From JANPLD01 sp964445765 (GTDB lineage: Bacteria; Pseudomonadota; Alphaproteobacteria; Rickettsiales; UBA8987): 64,000 nt of DNA. The position numbers and the translations under genes are program-made. The DNA is taken from positions 252,638 to 316,637 of the forward strand of contig CAYULD010000003.1 of assembly GCA_964445765.1 (NCBI GenBank). Direction: 5' to 3'. The notes under the pieces were generated by a model that was not told the origin of the DNA, ran no database searches, and saw only the letters and a list, made by a program, of their open reading frames with translations. Positions 1 to 8,977 of the stretch are shown one piece after another; the first letter of the stretch is position 1, and every line of letters starts with the position of its first letter.

Positions 1-1
1 T

Positions 2-349
2 AACAAGGCTGTTTTTATGATGTTTTTAGTTGCTGAAGTTCACCCTTTTGCAGATGGAAATGGTAGAATAGCAAGAATTATGATGAATGCGGAGCTTGTT
101 TCAAAAGATGAGCAGAGAATAATTATTCCAACAGTTTATAGAAATAATTATCTATCTGCTTTAAAGGCACTTAGTCATAATAGCGTAACTGAACCGCTGG
201 TGAGGGTGTTGGAATTTGCACAAAATTACACATCAAGAATTGATTGGTCTAGTTTGAAATCTGCAAAAGATGATTTAATAAATACTAACGCAATGATTGA
301 TCCAAACGAAGCGGACTTAGAAGGTATAAGGCTCAAATTACCAAGCTAA
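2..349 (+). CDS. Fic family protein, C-terminal part (5' end outside window)
   Basis: The reading frame is open to the left edge of the window, so only the last 115 or so codons are present. It contains the Fic signature HPFADGNGRIAR, matching HPFx[DE]GNGRxxR, whose His is the catalytic base in Fic AMP/phosphate transfer to protein hydroxyls. The tail after the motif is a short helical region. Fic proteins are either toxins or modifiers of host or self proteins. Which applies here cannot be decided without the N-terminal part, where an inhibitory (S/T)xxxE(G/N) helix or a DNA-binding domain would lie. The gene converges with a small minus-strand frame just downstream. Confidence 0.85.
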   Translation, partial: NKAVFMMFLVAEVHPFADGNGRIARIMMNAELVSKDEQRIIIPTVYRNNYLSALKALSHNSVTEPLVRVLEFAQNYTSRIDWSSLKSAKDDLINTNAMIDPNEADLEGIRLKLPS

Positions 350-354
350 TAAGC

Positions 355-531
355 CTATAAGCTGTATTTATCTTCAACAAAATCACTGATAAAATTTTTG
401 ACCCCAGATGCATCCATAGATGTAACTTTTTTTAAGAATCTACTAAAATGCAGATTTCTCTCAGAGGAAGACTTATTAAAAGTGTATGCACCCTCTAAAT
501 TACCAGACAATTCATAATATCCTTTTTTCAT
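355..531 (-). CDS. Possible small protein of 58 residues, unknown function
   Basis: An ATG-started minus-strand frame runs MKKGYYELSGNLEG... to a TAG stop and ends six bases from the Fic stop. It is charged and has no membrane segment or recognisable motif. I see no good Shine-Dalgarno sequence, so this is only a candidate. The rest of the 350-726 gap holds no gene I can support. It contains loosely repeated short words (tctaactcatcctaaatct and similar) before the end of the 740-residue gene. Confidence 0.35.
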   Translation of the reverse strand: MKKGYYELSGNLEGAYTFNKSSSERNLHFSRFLKKVTSMDASGVKNFISDFVEDKYSL

Positions 532-726
532 AAACTAACTTAAAAAAGATTACATTTCATAAACAAACTTTATTTATAAAACTTTAGACTTGACCTGACA
601 GTTTGGAAGTAAAATAATCTCCATCCTTTAGGCCAAGTCTAATATTTTACAGGTTAGAATCTAATCTACCCTAACAGGTGCTAAATGATGGTCATTCTAA
701 CTCATCCTAAATCTAAAACTCATCCA

Positions 727-2949
727 TCAAAAATTAGGCAAATCGCTTGTTCTGTTATTTTTTCTGAACTTTTCATTAGATTTTGCGCTGTTATTTTGAT
801 ACCTTAAATCATGAATACTTAATTCTGTAGAAAAATGCTTTAAGAAAATTTTTTTGTCTTCTGGCTCCTCAATACTAAACTCTTTCATCAAAGGTTCACA
901 AAATTCTGAAGGAACTTTGCCTGAACGCTCAATTATCAAATAATAGCCTTTTTTAGCACCAATAGCTTTTTCAATTTTATCTTTTGTTTTACCAGCACCT
1001 TTATATAAGCGATTAAAAGCCTCAACATTATCTATAGAGCCACCTTCAAGTTCAGATAAAATAGATTTGTCCAAATTTGGAATACGATGCATTAAAACCA
1101 TTTTGCACTTATCTATTTCTTCTTCCGTAAAAATACCCAAACCCTTTGCAAATTCCACTGCCATACTTTCTATAGCTGCCGGTTTATTCTGAGACCACTT
1201 AAATAATGCAGCCCTAGTAGGTGGATTTTCAAGGTCTTTTCCTTGATACAATTCAACCATTCTATTTAAACTCATATTTAGATTTTTAAGGACGAATTTT
1301 ATAAAATCACCAGAGTTAATTTTTCTCTCAAATGCATCATTCAAGGCATTTTTAATGTCATCTACTTTTGTATTTCCACCTCTAAATGCAATTTTAAGAG
1401 CATTCAAATCTTCAATTGATATATCGTTTTCGCTTTTTTCAAAAGATTTTAAAAAGTAAGCAACAAAATTATTAATTATATTTGGATATACCGCTCCTGC
1501 CTTACTAGCTTCCATATGGTTAACTAACGCTGGCTTGCATTTAACCTCTCTAGCATATTCCCAAGTGGTGATTCTATTTTGAGTTCTATGAAAAAAAATT
1601 AATTCTGGTAGCTTCATTTCACCTGATTTTAATGCAGATATAAAACCCTCAAAACTTCTTCTTTTATCAAGACCAAAAGATGTATCAATCATCATATCTT
1701 TTAACCAAGGCATTTCACCAACAAGAGTGTTAAATAATTTTTCGGTAGAATCAAAATGACCACCCTGTGTATGATTAGAAATGCTTCTATATGCAATAAA
1801 TTGATGGCTTGTGCTTGATATATCTTCTAGCCTTGATGGTGTGTAACCTGAAAATTCTATTACTTTTCTAAAAAATTCATCTCCTAATTCTAACTTTTGT
1901 TTTTGAGTTAAATTTTTATCTGCTAACTTATTTTGATAATGTTTTGTTAAGTTATAATAACCCCTATAATAATTTTCAGTATTTGGAATTTCTAAAAATT
2001 TTGCTTCATTTTTAGAATAGTCTTCGGTTATTGATTCGTCTTTTTTTGAGCCATTAATAAAAATTAATTTATTAAATTGTTCTTGGTTTAGGTTATGACG
2101 CTCCTGTAAGTTTGTTAATGTAGGTGCACCAAATTTATTTTCATCTATGCATCCATCTAGTGTGCCTCTATCAATCTTTAAGTAAGTCGCTAACCTTTCA
2201 ATTATCTCTTCTCTATTCTCAGATTTGATAAAATCCAATAGCTTGTTTGCAGTATTAATTGAGCCGTTTTTTATAGCTTTATCTATCAAGTTACCTAAAG
2301 AATCTTGTTCCACTTGCATTGAAGCCATTGAATTAACTAACGCAATTAGATTATCATCACTCACTTTCTCAGAAAGCCAATCTTTAAATCTCTTTAAATT
2401 TACCCCTTGTAGATTTTTAGTGGTGCCATCAAAAACATTTTTGAAAATTGTTCTGTCTGATAAACCCATTTCTTTTGTAACAGAGCTTAAATCAAATTTT
2501 CCAGCTTCTGGTTCTAGAGATATAAATTGCGATAAAAACTCTTGAGGGGTTGTTTCTGTGTTAATAGAGCAAAAGGCATTAAAGATATTCAAATTTATTT
2601 TTGGATTACTCTCAAGGTATATCTTTTTTGAGAAATCCACTTTTCTTCTTAATGCAGCAGATTGAACCATATTAAAGCCAAGTGCTTCACTTATAATGCT
2701 GGTAGTTTTTTCATTAGGAAATAAACTTCCATTTTTATAACCAATCAAACTTTCTTTATAAACTCCTAATTCTTTAGCAAACTGCCCATCAGTTAATCCA
2801 GAATATTTTTGCAATTCAGTAATCGCAGCTGATAGGGTGGAATTGTATTTTGCATATAAATCGTTCCTTCCTAAAGAATGAGAGGAAGCGGTAAAGTGCT
2901 CATTTACCACTTGGCTAAAAATATATTTTCTACTTCTTTCTAATTGCAT
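727..2949 (-). CDS. Large helical protein with repeated helix-turn-helix-like segments, unknown function
   Basis: This 740-residue protein is one I do not recognise as a whole. The sequence shows no signal peptide or membrane segment and a mostly helical, charged composition. Several stretches resemble XRE-type helix-turn-helix modules: around residues 52-90 (LTDGQFAKELGVYKESLIGY), 157-175 (TKEMGLSDRTIFKNVFDG), 250-270 (LATYLKIDRGTLDG) and about 570-600 (NRMVELYQGKDLENPPTRA). It starts 10 bases after the aminotransferase stop, as the last gene of a three-gene minus-strand operon with the FAD dehydrogenase and aminotransferase. It could be a DNA-binding regulator or an effector-like scaffold; neither is shown. 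That it sits behind metabolic genes is the main oddity. Confidence 0.6.
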   Translation of the reverse strand: MQLERSRKYIFSQVVNEHFTASSHSLGRNDLYAKYNSTLSAAITELQKYSGLTDGQFAKELGVYKESLIGYKNGSLFPNEKTTSIISEALGFNMVQSAALRRKVDFSKKIYLESNPKINLNIFNAFCSINTETTPQEFLSQFISLEPEAGKFDLSSVTKEMGLSDRTIFKNVFDGTTKNLQGVNLKRFKDWLSEKVSDDNLIALVNSMASMQVEQDSLGNLIDKAIKNGSINTANKLLDFIKSENREEIIERLATYLKIDRGTLDGCIDENKFGAPTLTNLQERHNLNQEQFNKLIFINGSKKDESITEDYSKNEAKFLEIPNTENYYRGYYNLTKHYQNKLADKNLTQKQKLELGDEFFRKVIEFSGYTPSRLEDISSTSHQFIAYRSISNHTQGGHFDSTEKLFNTLVGEMPWLKDMMIDTSFGLDKRRSFEGFISALKSGEMKLPELIFFHRTQNRITTWEYAREVKCKPALVNHMEASKAGAVYPNIINNFVAYFLKSFEKSENDISIEDLNALKIAFRGGNTKVDDIKNALNDAFERKINSGDFIKFVLKNLNMSLNRMVELYQGKDLENPPTRAALFKWSQNKPAAIESMAVEFAKGLGIFTEEEIDKCKMVLMHRIPNLDKSILSELEGGSIDNVEAFNRLYKGAGKTKDKIEKAIGAKKGYYLIIERSGKVPSEFCEPLMKEFSIEEPEDKKIFLKHFSTELSIHDLRYQNNSAKSNEKFRKNNRTSDLPNF

Positions 2950-2959
2950 AAATGTATTA

Positions 2960-4747
2960 TTAATGCTGTCTTACACCAAGAAGTTTTCCAACTTCATCTA
3001 CCGATATTGCTATGATTTTGTTGTAAGGCCTTATCATATCACCAACTCTTGTTGTTCTTGGTTTTTCTATATTTTCTTGCACCTTATTATCAAAAGCCTG
3101 CTCAAGTTTACTTAAAGTTTCCTCTCTTTGTTGTTGCCTGTAATCATTGTCGTATAATCTTTTTAGAAAATCGTGCAATTCTGGTTTATCTTTTGATGCT
3201 TCTATTTTTGGTGCAATTTCATTTGCTTGCCTATCATTTTCTTTTTGAACTTGCTCCTCATACCATCTATTCATTTCAGTAACTTTATCAGAGGAAATTG
3301 TTACTTTTGATAAATCAGTATTTTGGTTGCTTTCTAACGCTTGTTGTTCAGCTTTTGATTGTTCTGCTACCACCCACATCGCAAGTGTTGCTTGTGCTAA
3401 CTGAATAGGGTCTCGGTTGGCTGCCATTCTAATGAACATATCTGGATTTCCAACACCATCTTTATCTTTTGTCATGTTAAAACCATCGCCCTCAACAACC
3501 ACAACATCTTTTAATAGAGCTGTGAGGTTTGGGACATTTATATTACTTGCATAAGCAAGTACATCTGCCACATCTATTGAGTTTTTTATAAAGCCATCAG
3601 TGCCAACAGGCTTTTCTTTATCAATTGGAGATTTTGCATTAGAAATAGCACTTGGTATTCTTAAGTCATTCAAAGGGCTAACCTTAAAAGCAAACATTCC
3701 ACCTGGAAGTAGTTTATCTTCCGCAACTTCTAAACCTATTTTACCTTTAATTTCATCAATAGATTTATTCAAATAGCTAATTCTGTATTCATATTCATTT
3801 GCAATAGCTTCAGAAATTTCAGGGTTTCGCTCTAGTTTTTCCATTGCCTTAACAGCACATAATTGAGCAAACCCCTGAATGTTATTAGTAGTTTTTGCCA
3901 TTATACCTTCTAAATCTTTTAACAAATCTGGATGACCAGTCAGCCAACCCAGTCTTTGATTTGCAGACGCAAATTGTTTAGAATAAGTTTCACTTATTAA
4001 GGTTCTATTTTTAGCTTCTTTACTCAAATATTTTAATGGTGATTCCGCTTCTTTTGCCTCCATACCAGCGTATGCATTATCAAATACAACAACAAAATTT
4101 TTATCTTTCTCCATTATTTCGTTAATTGCCTTTGCTATATCTTCCGCTTGCTCTTTTGTTGTTGAGCCACCAGCAGGGTTGTTAGGAATGGTAATAACCA
4201 AAACTTTAGTTTTTCCTTCGGTATAATTTTTTCTTATCCAATCACCCGTTGGCATAAAGCCATTTTCTTTAGGTGCTTGAATATATTTTACATTTCTGCC
4301 TGTTAATTCAAAACTTCCAGATGCATTGGGAAAATTAGGTGTGGGAACTAAAACCTCATCTTTTTTAGATTTTGGGTCAACAAAGCCCAATGCAACTGCT
4401 AACATTGATTGTTGCGATCCATTCATTGGTAAAACACCAACATCATCAAAATCACTTCCATATAAACCTGTTGAGCGTTTTTGAACCGCCTCTTTAAATT
4501 CCGGCAAACCAGAAACTGCTGAATAAGGTTCAAAAAGTTTTTTCTCTAATGCTTCGGCGTATGCTCTTGTCATATCTTCATCTGAGAGAACCATAGGCAA
4601 ATATGAAATACCTATACTTAAATTTACAGTATTTTTAGCATCACGAACACCAGCATTTCTTAGCCTTATGCCAGATTCTTTGGTGCTAAGTGCTTCTTGT
4701 GTTAAAACATCTTCCTTATTTTTGAATGGATTTGAAAATATACCCAT
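2960..4747 (-). CDS. PLP-dependent class I/II aminotransferase with long C-terminal extension
   Basis: A fold-type I aminotransferase. Visible landmarks are IPNNPAG (Asn190), FDNAYAG (Asp223, Tyr226) and the PLP-lysine motif SETYSKQF (Lys257) followed by SANQRLGW (Arg265). The catalytic domain spans about residues 40-460, with an insertion-rich C-terminal half. The last 125 or so residues are a Gln/Glu/Lys-rich, probably coiled-coil tail not typical of the family. Seventeen bases separate it from the upstream FAD dehydrogenase and ten from the following gene, so the three are probably co-transcribed. Given the divergent HglS-type gene, 2-aminoadipate is a plausible amino donor, giving 2-oxoadipate and glutamate. 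That substrate is inferred from context only; aromatic or branched amino acids are alternatives. Confidence 0.85.
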   Translation of the reverse strand: MGIFSNPFKNKEDVLTQEALSTKESGIRLRNAGVRDAKNTVNLSIGISYLPMVLSDEDMTRAYAEALEKKLFEPYSAVSGLPEFKEAVQKRSTGLYGSDFDDVGVLPMNGSQQSMLAVALGFVDPKSKKDEVLVPTPNFPNASGSFELTGRNVKYIQAPKENGFMPTGDWIRKNYTEGKTKVLVITIPNNPAGGSTTKEQAEDIAKAINEIMEKDKNFVVVFDNAYAGMEAKEAESPLKYLSKEAKNRTLISETYSKQFASANQRLGWLTGHPDLLKDLEGIMAKTTNNIQGFAQLCAVKAMEKLERNPEISEAIANEYEYRISYLNKSIDEIKGKIGLEVAEDKLLPGGMFAFKVSPLNDLRIPSAISNAKSPIDKEKPVGTDGFIKNSIDVADVLAYASNINVPNLTALLKDVVVVEGDGFNMTKDKDGVGNPDMFIRMAANRDPIQLAQATLAMWVVAEQSKAEQQALESNQNTDLSKVTISSDKVTEMNRWYEEQVQKENDRQANEIAPKIEASKDKPELHDFLKRLYDNDYRQQQREETLSKLEQAFDNKVQENIEKPRTTRVGDMIRPYNKIIAISVDEVGKLLGVRQH

Positions 4748-4764
4748 AATTTACCCCCAACTAA

Positions 4765-6570
4765 TTATTTTTTCGCTCTTTTTATTCCTGTTCTTTCCAG
4801 TTGTCTGTGCCATTCATCAATAGTTGTAACGGCACTTTTGAAACCCATTTTTTCACAAATTTTTTTCATTTCTTCTGCCCTTTTTTTGTTTGTTCTTATT
4901 TCGCCTAAATGTTTATCCATAGCGTTTGATTGTGGGCTTAAAGTATTATTCGGGTCATCTTCTAACTTCATCGCTATCAGCTTATCAACCTCTTCTTTTG
5001 GCGTTCTTTTATCCCACTCATTTGCTGCAGCCGTTCCAACGCCATGCTCAGACCAGCAAGAACCTTTATGCTCAACAGTTATATCATATATAGTTGAAAG
5101 TAATTCTTCCTTTCTGGTTTTACTACTAGGCATAATTTCATCTAAAGGCTTATCTGCTGGTGAATATACATGCAGGTGAAATGCACCAATTCCAACATGC
5201 CCGAATATATTTACCTCGTATCTTTGCTTTTCTAGAGTGGAAATTATTTTATCAGCATAGGAATCAAGTTGATTTAATGGCACTGATACATCTGGCGTTA
5301 CACGATGTTTAACAGAGCCACCTAATTCATTTGCATATATCTTGCTGGAATCTGGCGCTGAATGCCGTAATTTTTCAAATAATTTAATATCAGCACCTAT
5401 AGAACCACCACCTGTTGCAACCCTATCCATCGGATAATTTATAAAATGTCCAAATATCTTCGCTTCTAAATCTAATGCTTTTCCATCCCCTATAAATTCA
5501 ACCAAGGCAACATATTTTGAGTCTATTGGATTAGCAGTAAACACTTTCCCATTATCGTCTGTATATTTTCCATTCTCATCAGTAAATGGATAATAATATT
5601 TACTCGGTTCGTATATCCTAACCAATTCAGTTGAAACTTTATTCATCACTTCAAACTGCCTTAAATTATCCTTAAAACCATTTTCTAATAAATCCCGTCT
5701 GAGTTTGTTAACTTCTTCTAAACTATCAGCTTTTACCATGAATAAAATTCTTTGCTCTGGCACTTCTGTAGTTTTTAGCTCAACATTTGTAATTACAGAA
5801 AAAACTCCTTGTGTACCAACAGAGCTATAACCATATTGTGCAACGGCAGAATTTATTACAACATTATTTTCGTCAATTACCCTTTCTGAAATATCAGGGC
5901 CTTTATCATTTCTTATCTCACCCTTACCATTTATTGCCCTAGCATTTATTGTAAGGTCAGAAGCCGTTCCGTGCATTAAACCAAATGTTCCATGCGTTGC
6001 ATTTGCAACGCCAGCACCAATAGTCATTCCACCACCAATACTTACAGCCCCAGTATCAAGCGGAAACTCAATACCAATGGGGTTTAGTACATAATTAATT
6101 GAACCAACTGGTAAAGCGGTTTGGCAATCTATTACTGCACCTTTGAAATCATCTTTTGTATATCCTTTTTCGTCCGCCCAAGCTTGTAATTCCTCTTGCC
6201 ATTTTTCTGCTTTTTTATCTTGCCCCAGTTTAGAGCCTATTTTGCTAAATTCAAACTTATCACCATTTGCTAGAGTTATGGAGTTAAACTGGTCAAGGTA
6301 GTTTAGGTCAATAACAGCGATATTTTCAGCTCTTTGAGCTGAAACCAAGCCAGTTCCACCAGCATAAAGCACAGCAGCAAGCTTCATTTTATTCATTAAT
6401 TCTATAGCTTTTTGCAATTCTTCTTCGGTTTTTGGCTTAATTATTAAGGTTGGGCTGGCATCTGCCCCACGCTCCAGTTTGACATACTTCTCAAACCCAG
6501 CTTCATTAGGGCTCAGGGTGGTTATATTGCTGCCAGAAAGTGCTAGTTTTAAATCATTATAATCAGGCAT
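4765..6570 (-). CDS. FAD-linked 2-hydroxyacid dehydrogenase (GlcD/Dld/D-2-hydroxyglutarate dehydrogenase-like)
   Basis: 601 residues. The N-terminal PCMH-type FAD domain (about 25-275) shows YAGGTGLVSA and the GGGMTIGAGVANATHGTFG region. The C-terminal FAD-oxidase domain carries FGHVGIGAFHLHVYSP and WSEHGVGTAA, the His-bearing motifs of GlcD, D-lactate and D-2-hydroxyglutarate dehydrogenases. KHRVTPDVSVP resembles the substrate-site segment of that group. No signal peptide or membrane helix is visible. It is the first gene of a minus-strand operon and lies 129 bases from a divergent HglS-type gene whose product in other bacteria is D-2-hydroxyglutarate. Oxidation of D-2-hydroxyglutarate to 2-oxoglutarate is therefore the most attractive role; D-lactate or glycolate oxidation is the alternative. 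Confidence 0.8.
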   Translation of the reverse strand: MPDYNDLKLALSGSNITTLSPNEAGFEKYVKLERGADASPTLIIKPKTEEELQKAIELMNKMKLAAVLYAGGTGLVSAQRAENIAVIDLNYLDQFNSITLANGDKFEFSKIGSKLGQDKKAEKWQEELQAWADEKGYTKDDFKGAVIDCQTALPVGSINYVLNPIGIEFPLDTGAVSIGGGMTIGAGVANATHGTFGLMHGTASDLTINARAINGKGEIRNDKGPDISERVIDENNVVINSAVAQYGYSSVGTQGVFSVITNVELKTTEVPEQRILFMVKADSLEEVNKLRRDLLENGFKDNLRQFEVMNKVSTELVRIYEPSKYYYPFTDENGKYTDDNGKVFTANPIDSKYVALVEFIGDGKALDLEAKIFGHFINYPMDRVATGGGSIGADIKLFEKLRHSAPDSSKIYANELGGSVKHRVTPDVSVPLNQLDSYADKIISTLEKQRYEVNIFGHVGIGAFHLHVYSPADKPLDEIMPSSKTRKEELLSTIYDITVEHKGSCWSEHGVGTAAANEWDKRTPKEEVDKLIAMKLEDDPNNTLSPQSNAMDKHLGEIRTNKKRAEEMKKICEKMGFKSAVTTIDEWHRQLERTGIKRAKK

Positions 6571-6615
6571 TTTTTAAGACTTTTGAATTTAGCTGTGTAT
6601 TATACTATGAAAATA

Positions 6616-6641
6616 TTAAAAAATCGTTAACGATTTTTTAA
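6616..6641. promoter_or_regulatory. Perfect 26-base palindrome between divergent genes
   Basis: The sequence ttaaaaaatcg|ttaa|cgattttttaa reads identically on both strands over 26 bases. It lies in the 129-base gap between the FAD dehydrogenase operon and the HglS-type gene, both of which start outward from it. The position suits a shared operator. There is no gene end nearby, so a terminator is unlikely. The bound factor is unknown. Confidence 0.5.
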
Positions 6642-6699
6642 CTATTGTAGTTTATGAAGAAAATGTTCTAGAAAACATTGAACTAACAAGTGGAGCTTT

Positions 6700-8364
6700 A
6701 TGCACGCAAAATCAAATAAGCCAGAATTTGTTGATAATACATATATCAGAACTCAACTAACTAGGCAAAAATCAGAGATGTATAGGAAAGAGGTTCCTCT
6801 ATTTGGAAATTTGTTAGAAATAATTGAAAATATAAATAAGCTAACCGAACAGCTAAGGCCTGGAACTCTTGAAAGCAGAGGTTTAAGCCAAGAAAGACTT
6901 ACAGAAGAAAGGCACGGTGCAATAAGGCTTGCTACTAACGAAGAACTCAGAGGAATGGCAAAAAGATTTGAGATATGCGGTATGCAACCTGTAGATTATT
7001 ATGACTTAACAGTAGCTGGAATGCCAGCACATTCAACAGCCTTTAGACCTATTGAAAAGCAACAATTAGCAGAAAATCCTTATAGAGTATTCACCTCTGT
7101 TTTAAAACTAGACGCTTTAAAAGAAAAAATTGCAAATAAAATAATATCTACAGCAGAAAGCCCAGAAGAATCTCAAGGAATTATTGATAGTAAATGGGCT
7201 AAAATTGAAGAAGTAATTTCAAATAGAAAAATTTTTACTGACAGGTCAGAAGAATTGGTGAAAACTTATGAAAAGCAAGGTGGATTTACAAAAGAACAAG
7301 CTGATGAATTTGTAAAAGAGCTACTTGAAACTTTTAGGTGGCAAAAAACAGCTGCTATTGAAAAACCACTTTATGATGAGTTAAAAGATTTGTCTGCCAT
7401 AGTTGCAGATGTGATAGGTTTTAAAGTACCTCATATAAATCATTTAACCCCTGTTACACTAGATATTGATGCTGCTTATGGAGAGATGAAAAATCAAAAT
7501 ATGCAAGTTATTAGTGCTATTCAAGGGCCACCAAAAAGAGATGTACCTATATTATTAAGGCAAACCTCTTTTACTGCGTTAACAGAGGATTCAAACTTTC
7601 CTAAAGCAGATGGAGGCTCTGAGAAGGGATTTCACAAAGCTAGATTTGGCGAAATTGAGCAAAGAGGCGTTGCACTTACACCAAAAGGCAGAAGAATGTA
7701 TGATTTATTATTAGATGCGGCAATGCAATATGCTCCATCTGAAAAAGCAGAAAATTATAAAGATAGATACCCTGAAGTTTTAGCAAAAGTTTTTGAATCA
7801 TTTCCAGATTCAGATTTAGAACTAAGAAAGGAAGGTTTAGCTTATTATTCTTATCAACCGACTAAGGAAGGAAAAGAAGCTGCAAAACAAGGAAAAATAA
7901 ATACTACTGATACAGAGGAGCTTATAAAACTTGGTTATGCAAAAGCCATACCTATTACTTATGAAGATTTTCTTCCATTTAGTGCGGTCGGAATATTTAA
8001 GTCTAACCTTGGTGATATGGCTGCAACTACTGGTCAAAATTATACTGACCAAAAAATTGATGAACTGAAACCTAACCTAGAAGCAACTTTAAAAGCAGAT
8101 TTGGAACAACATTTTGATAGAAATGGCAAAAGACTAAAACAAGAACAAAAAACGTCAGGAAAACAAGAATTTGAGAAATCTTTAGGCAGAGAAGTTATTG
8201 ACCCATTCAAACTATACGAAGCCCTGCAAGCTAAGTCTTTAAAGAAACTATATCAAGACTTAGAACTATGGAGAAAAGTTCCAGTAAATGAAAATGTAAA
8301 AATTAGAAACGCTATAGAGAATGACCCTGTAAAAAAATTAAACAATGAAACTTCTGTAGCGTAA
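6700..8364 (+). CDS. DUF1338 / HglS-like 2-oxoadipate dioxygenase/decarboxylase (YdcJ family)
   Basis: 554 residues with the distinctive DUF1338 blocks: RHGAIRLAT (His72), VAGMPAHSTAFRP (His111), VPHINHLTPVTLDID (His244, His247), PILLRQTSF and ARFGEIEQRGVALTPKGR (Glu317, Glu319). In Pseudomonas putida HglS, a member of this family, two His and one Glu hold an Fe(II) that converts 2-oxoadipate to D-2-hydroxyglutarate and CO2 late in lysine catabolism. All candidate ligands are present here. Compared with YdcJ/HglS it is longer, with extra helical sequence at about 135-215. The divergent aminotransferase and FAD dehydrogenase would supply the step before and the step after, which supports this role. 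GTGGAG just before the ATG can serve as ribosome binding site. Confidence 0.85.
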   Translation: MHAKSNKPEFVDNTYIRTQLTRQKSEMYRKEVPLFGNLLEIIENINKLTEQLRPGTLESRGLSQERLTEERHGAIRLATNEELRGMAKRFEICGMQPVDYYDLTVAGMPAHSTAFRPIEKQQLAENPYRVFTSVLKLDALKEKIANKIISTAESPEESQGIIDSKWAKIEEVISNRKIFTDRSEELVKTYEKQGGFTKEQADEFVKELLETFRWQKTAAIEKPLYDELKDLSAIVADVIGFKVPHINHLTPVTLDIDAAYGEMKNQNMQVISAIQGPPKRDVPILLRQTSFTALTEDSNFPKADGGSEKGFHKARFGEIEQRGVALTPKGRRMYDLLLDAAMQYAPSEKAENYKDRYPEVLAKVFESFPDSDLELRKEGLAYYSYQPTKEGKEAAKQGKINTTDTEELIKLGYAKAIPITYEDFLPFSAVGIFKSNLGDMAATTGQNYTDQKIDELKPNLEATLKADLEQHFDRNGKRLKQEQKTSGKQEFEKSLGREVIDPFKLYEALQAKSLKKLYQDLELWRKVPVNENVKIRNAIENDPVKKLNNETSVA

Positions 8365-8392
8365 ATATTATTCTTTTCTAAATTTATAAAAT

Positions 8393-8746
8393 ATGAAATT
8401 TACCATTCCAGATTTTTTAGATCCTAATAGAACTGGTAAGGAATTGCCTTATGACCCTGAAACAACTGGGCAAGGGATACCGAGATATCATGCACTACTA
8501 TTTCGTGAACATTCTAAACAGGAAGATCTCAAGAGTTGTGAAAAATTACTTTTACAAGAAATTAACAAAGATTATGGAAATTATTACTTCTACTCAAAAT
8601 TTCCTATATTTGAAGATATTATAAATTTTTCAAAATTTAAAAAAGAAATTATAAATTTAGATTTTGGTATAAATTTAGAAAGTCAAAAAGATAGAGTTGA
8701 TGATAATGTAGTTGATTTTCCAGATATTAAAAAATTAATTAAGTAG
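8393..8746 (+). CDS. Hypothetical protein, 117 residues
   Basis: Not recognised. It is a soluble, acidic protein beginning MKFTIPDFLDPNRTGKEL, with a Tyr/Phe-rich middle and a charged C-terminus. It starts 28 bases after the HglS-type gene on the same strand and is probably co-transcribed with it. No membrane segment, Cys motif or known catalytic motif is visible. The 230 bases that follow, up to cysQ, contain no gene I can support. They hold a G/C-rich palindromic scrap (cctgcccgcttcgtaaggggg) and a direct repeat of ggtggtctaa. Confidence 0.6.
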   Translation: MKFTIPDFLDPNRTGKELPYDPETTGQGIPRYHALLFREHSKQEDLKSCEKLLLQEINKDYGNYYFYSKFPIFEDIINFSKFKKEIINLDFGINLESQKDRVDDNVVDFPDIKKLIK

Positions 8747-8977
8747 ACTACACACCTGCCCGCTTCGTAAGGGGGAGGGTATCCCAAAAAAGTAAATTTT
8801 AGAGGTAATTAGGGTTAATTTAGCTATATTAATTTTGTAAAAAAGTAGGTGATTTTTCGTCCAATTTTTATTTTTGGTGGTCTAAATGGTGGTCTAAGTT
8901 AAAGCCACACATTTGAAACCCTTTTAATAACTGGCTGAGTGGCTTTACTTCGTATGTGACACCACTCTATGTCTTGT

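Noticed and set aside
8880..8945. tRNA-like text (ggctgagtggc, gggtttcaaatgtgtggc on the minus strand) before cysQ
   Set aside because: The arms do not fold to a cloverleaf with a usable anticodon stem; at most a degenerate fragment or old attachment site.
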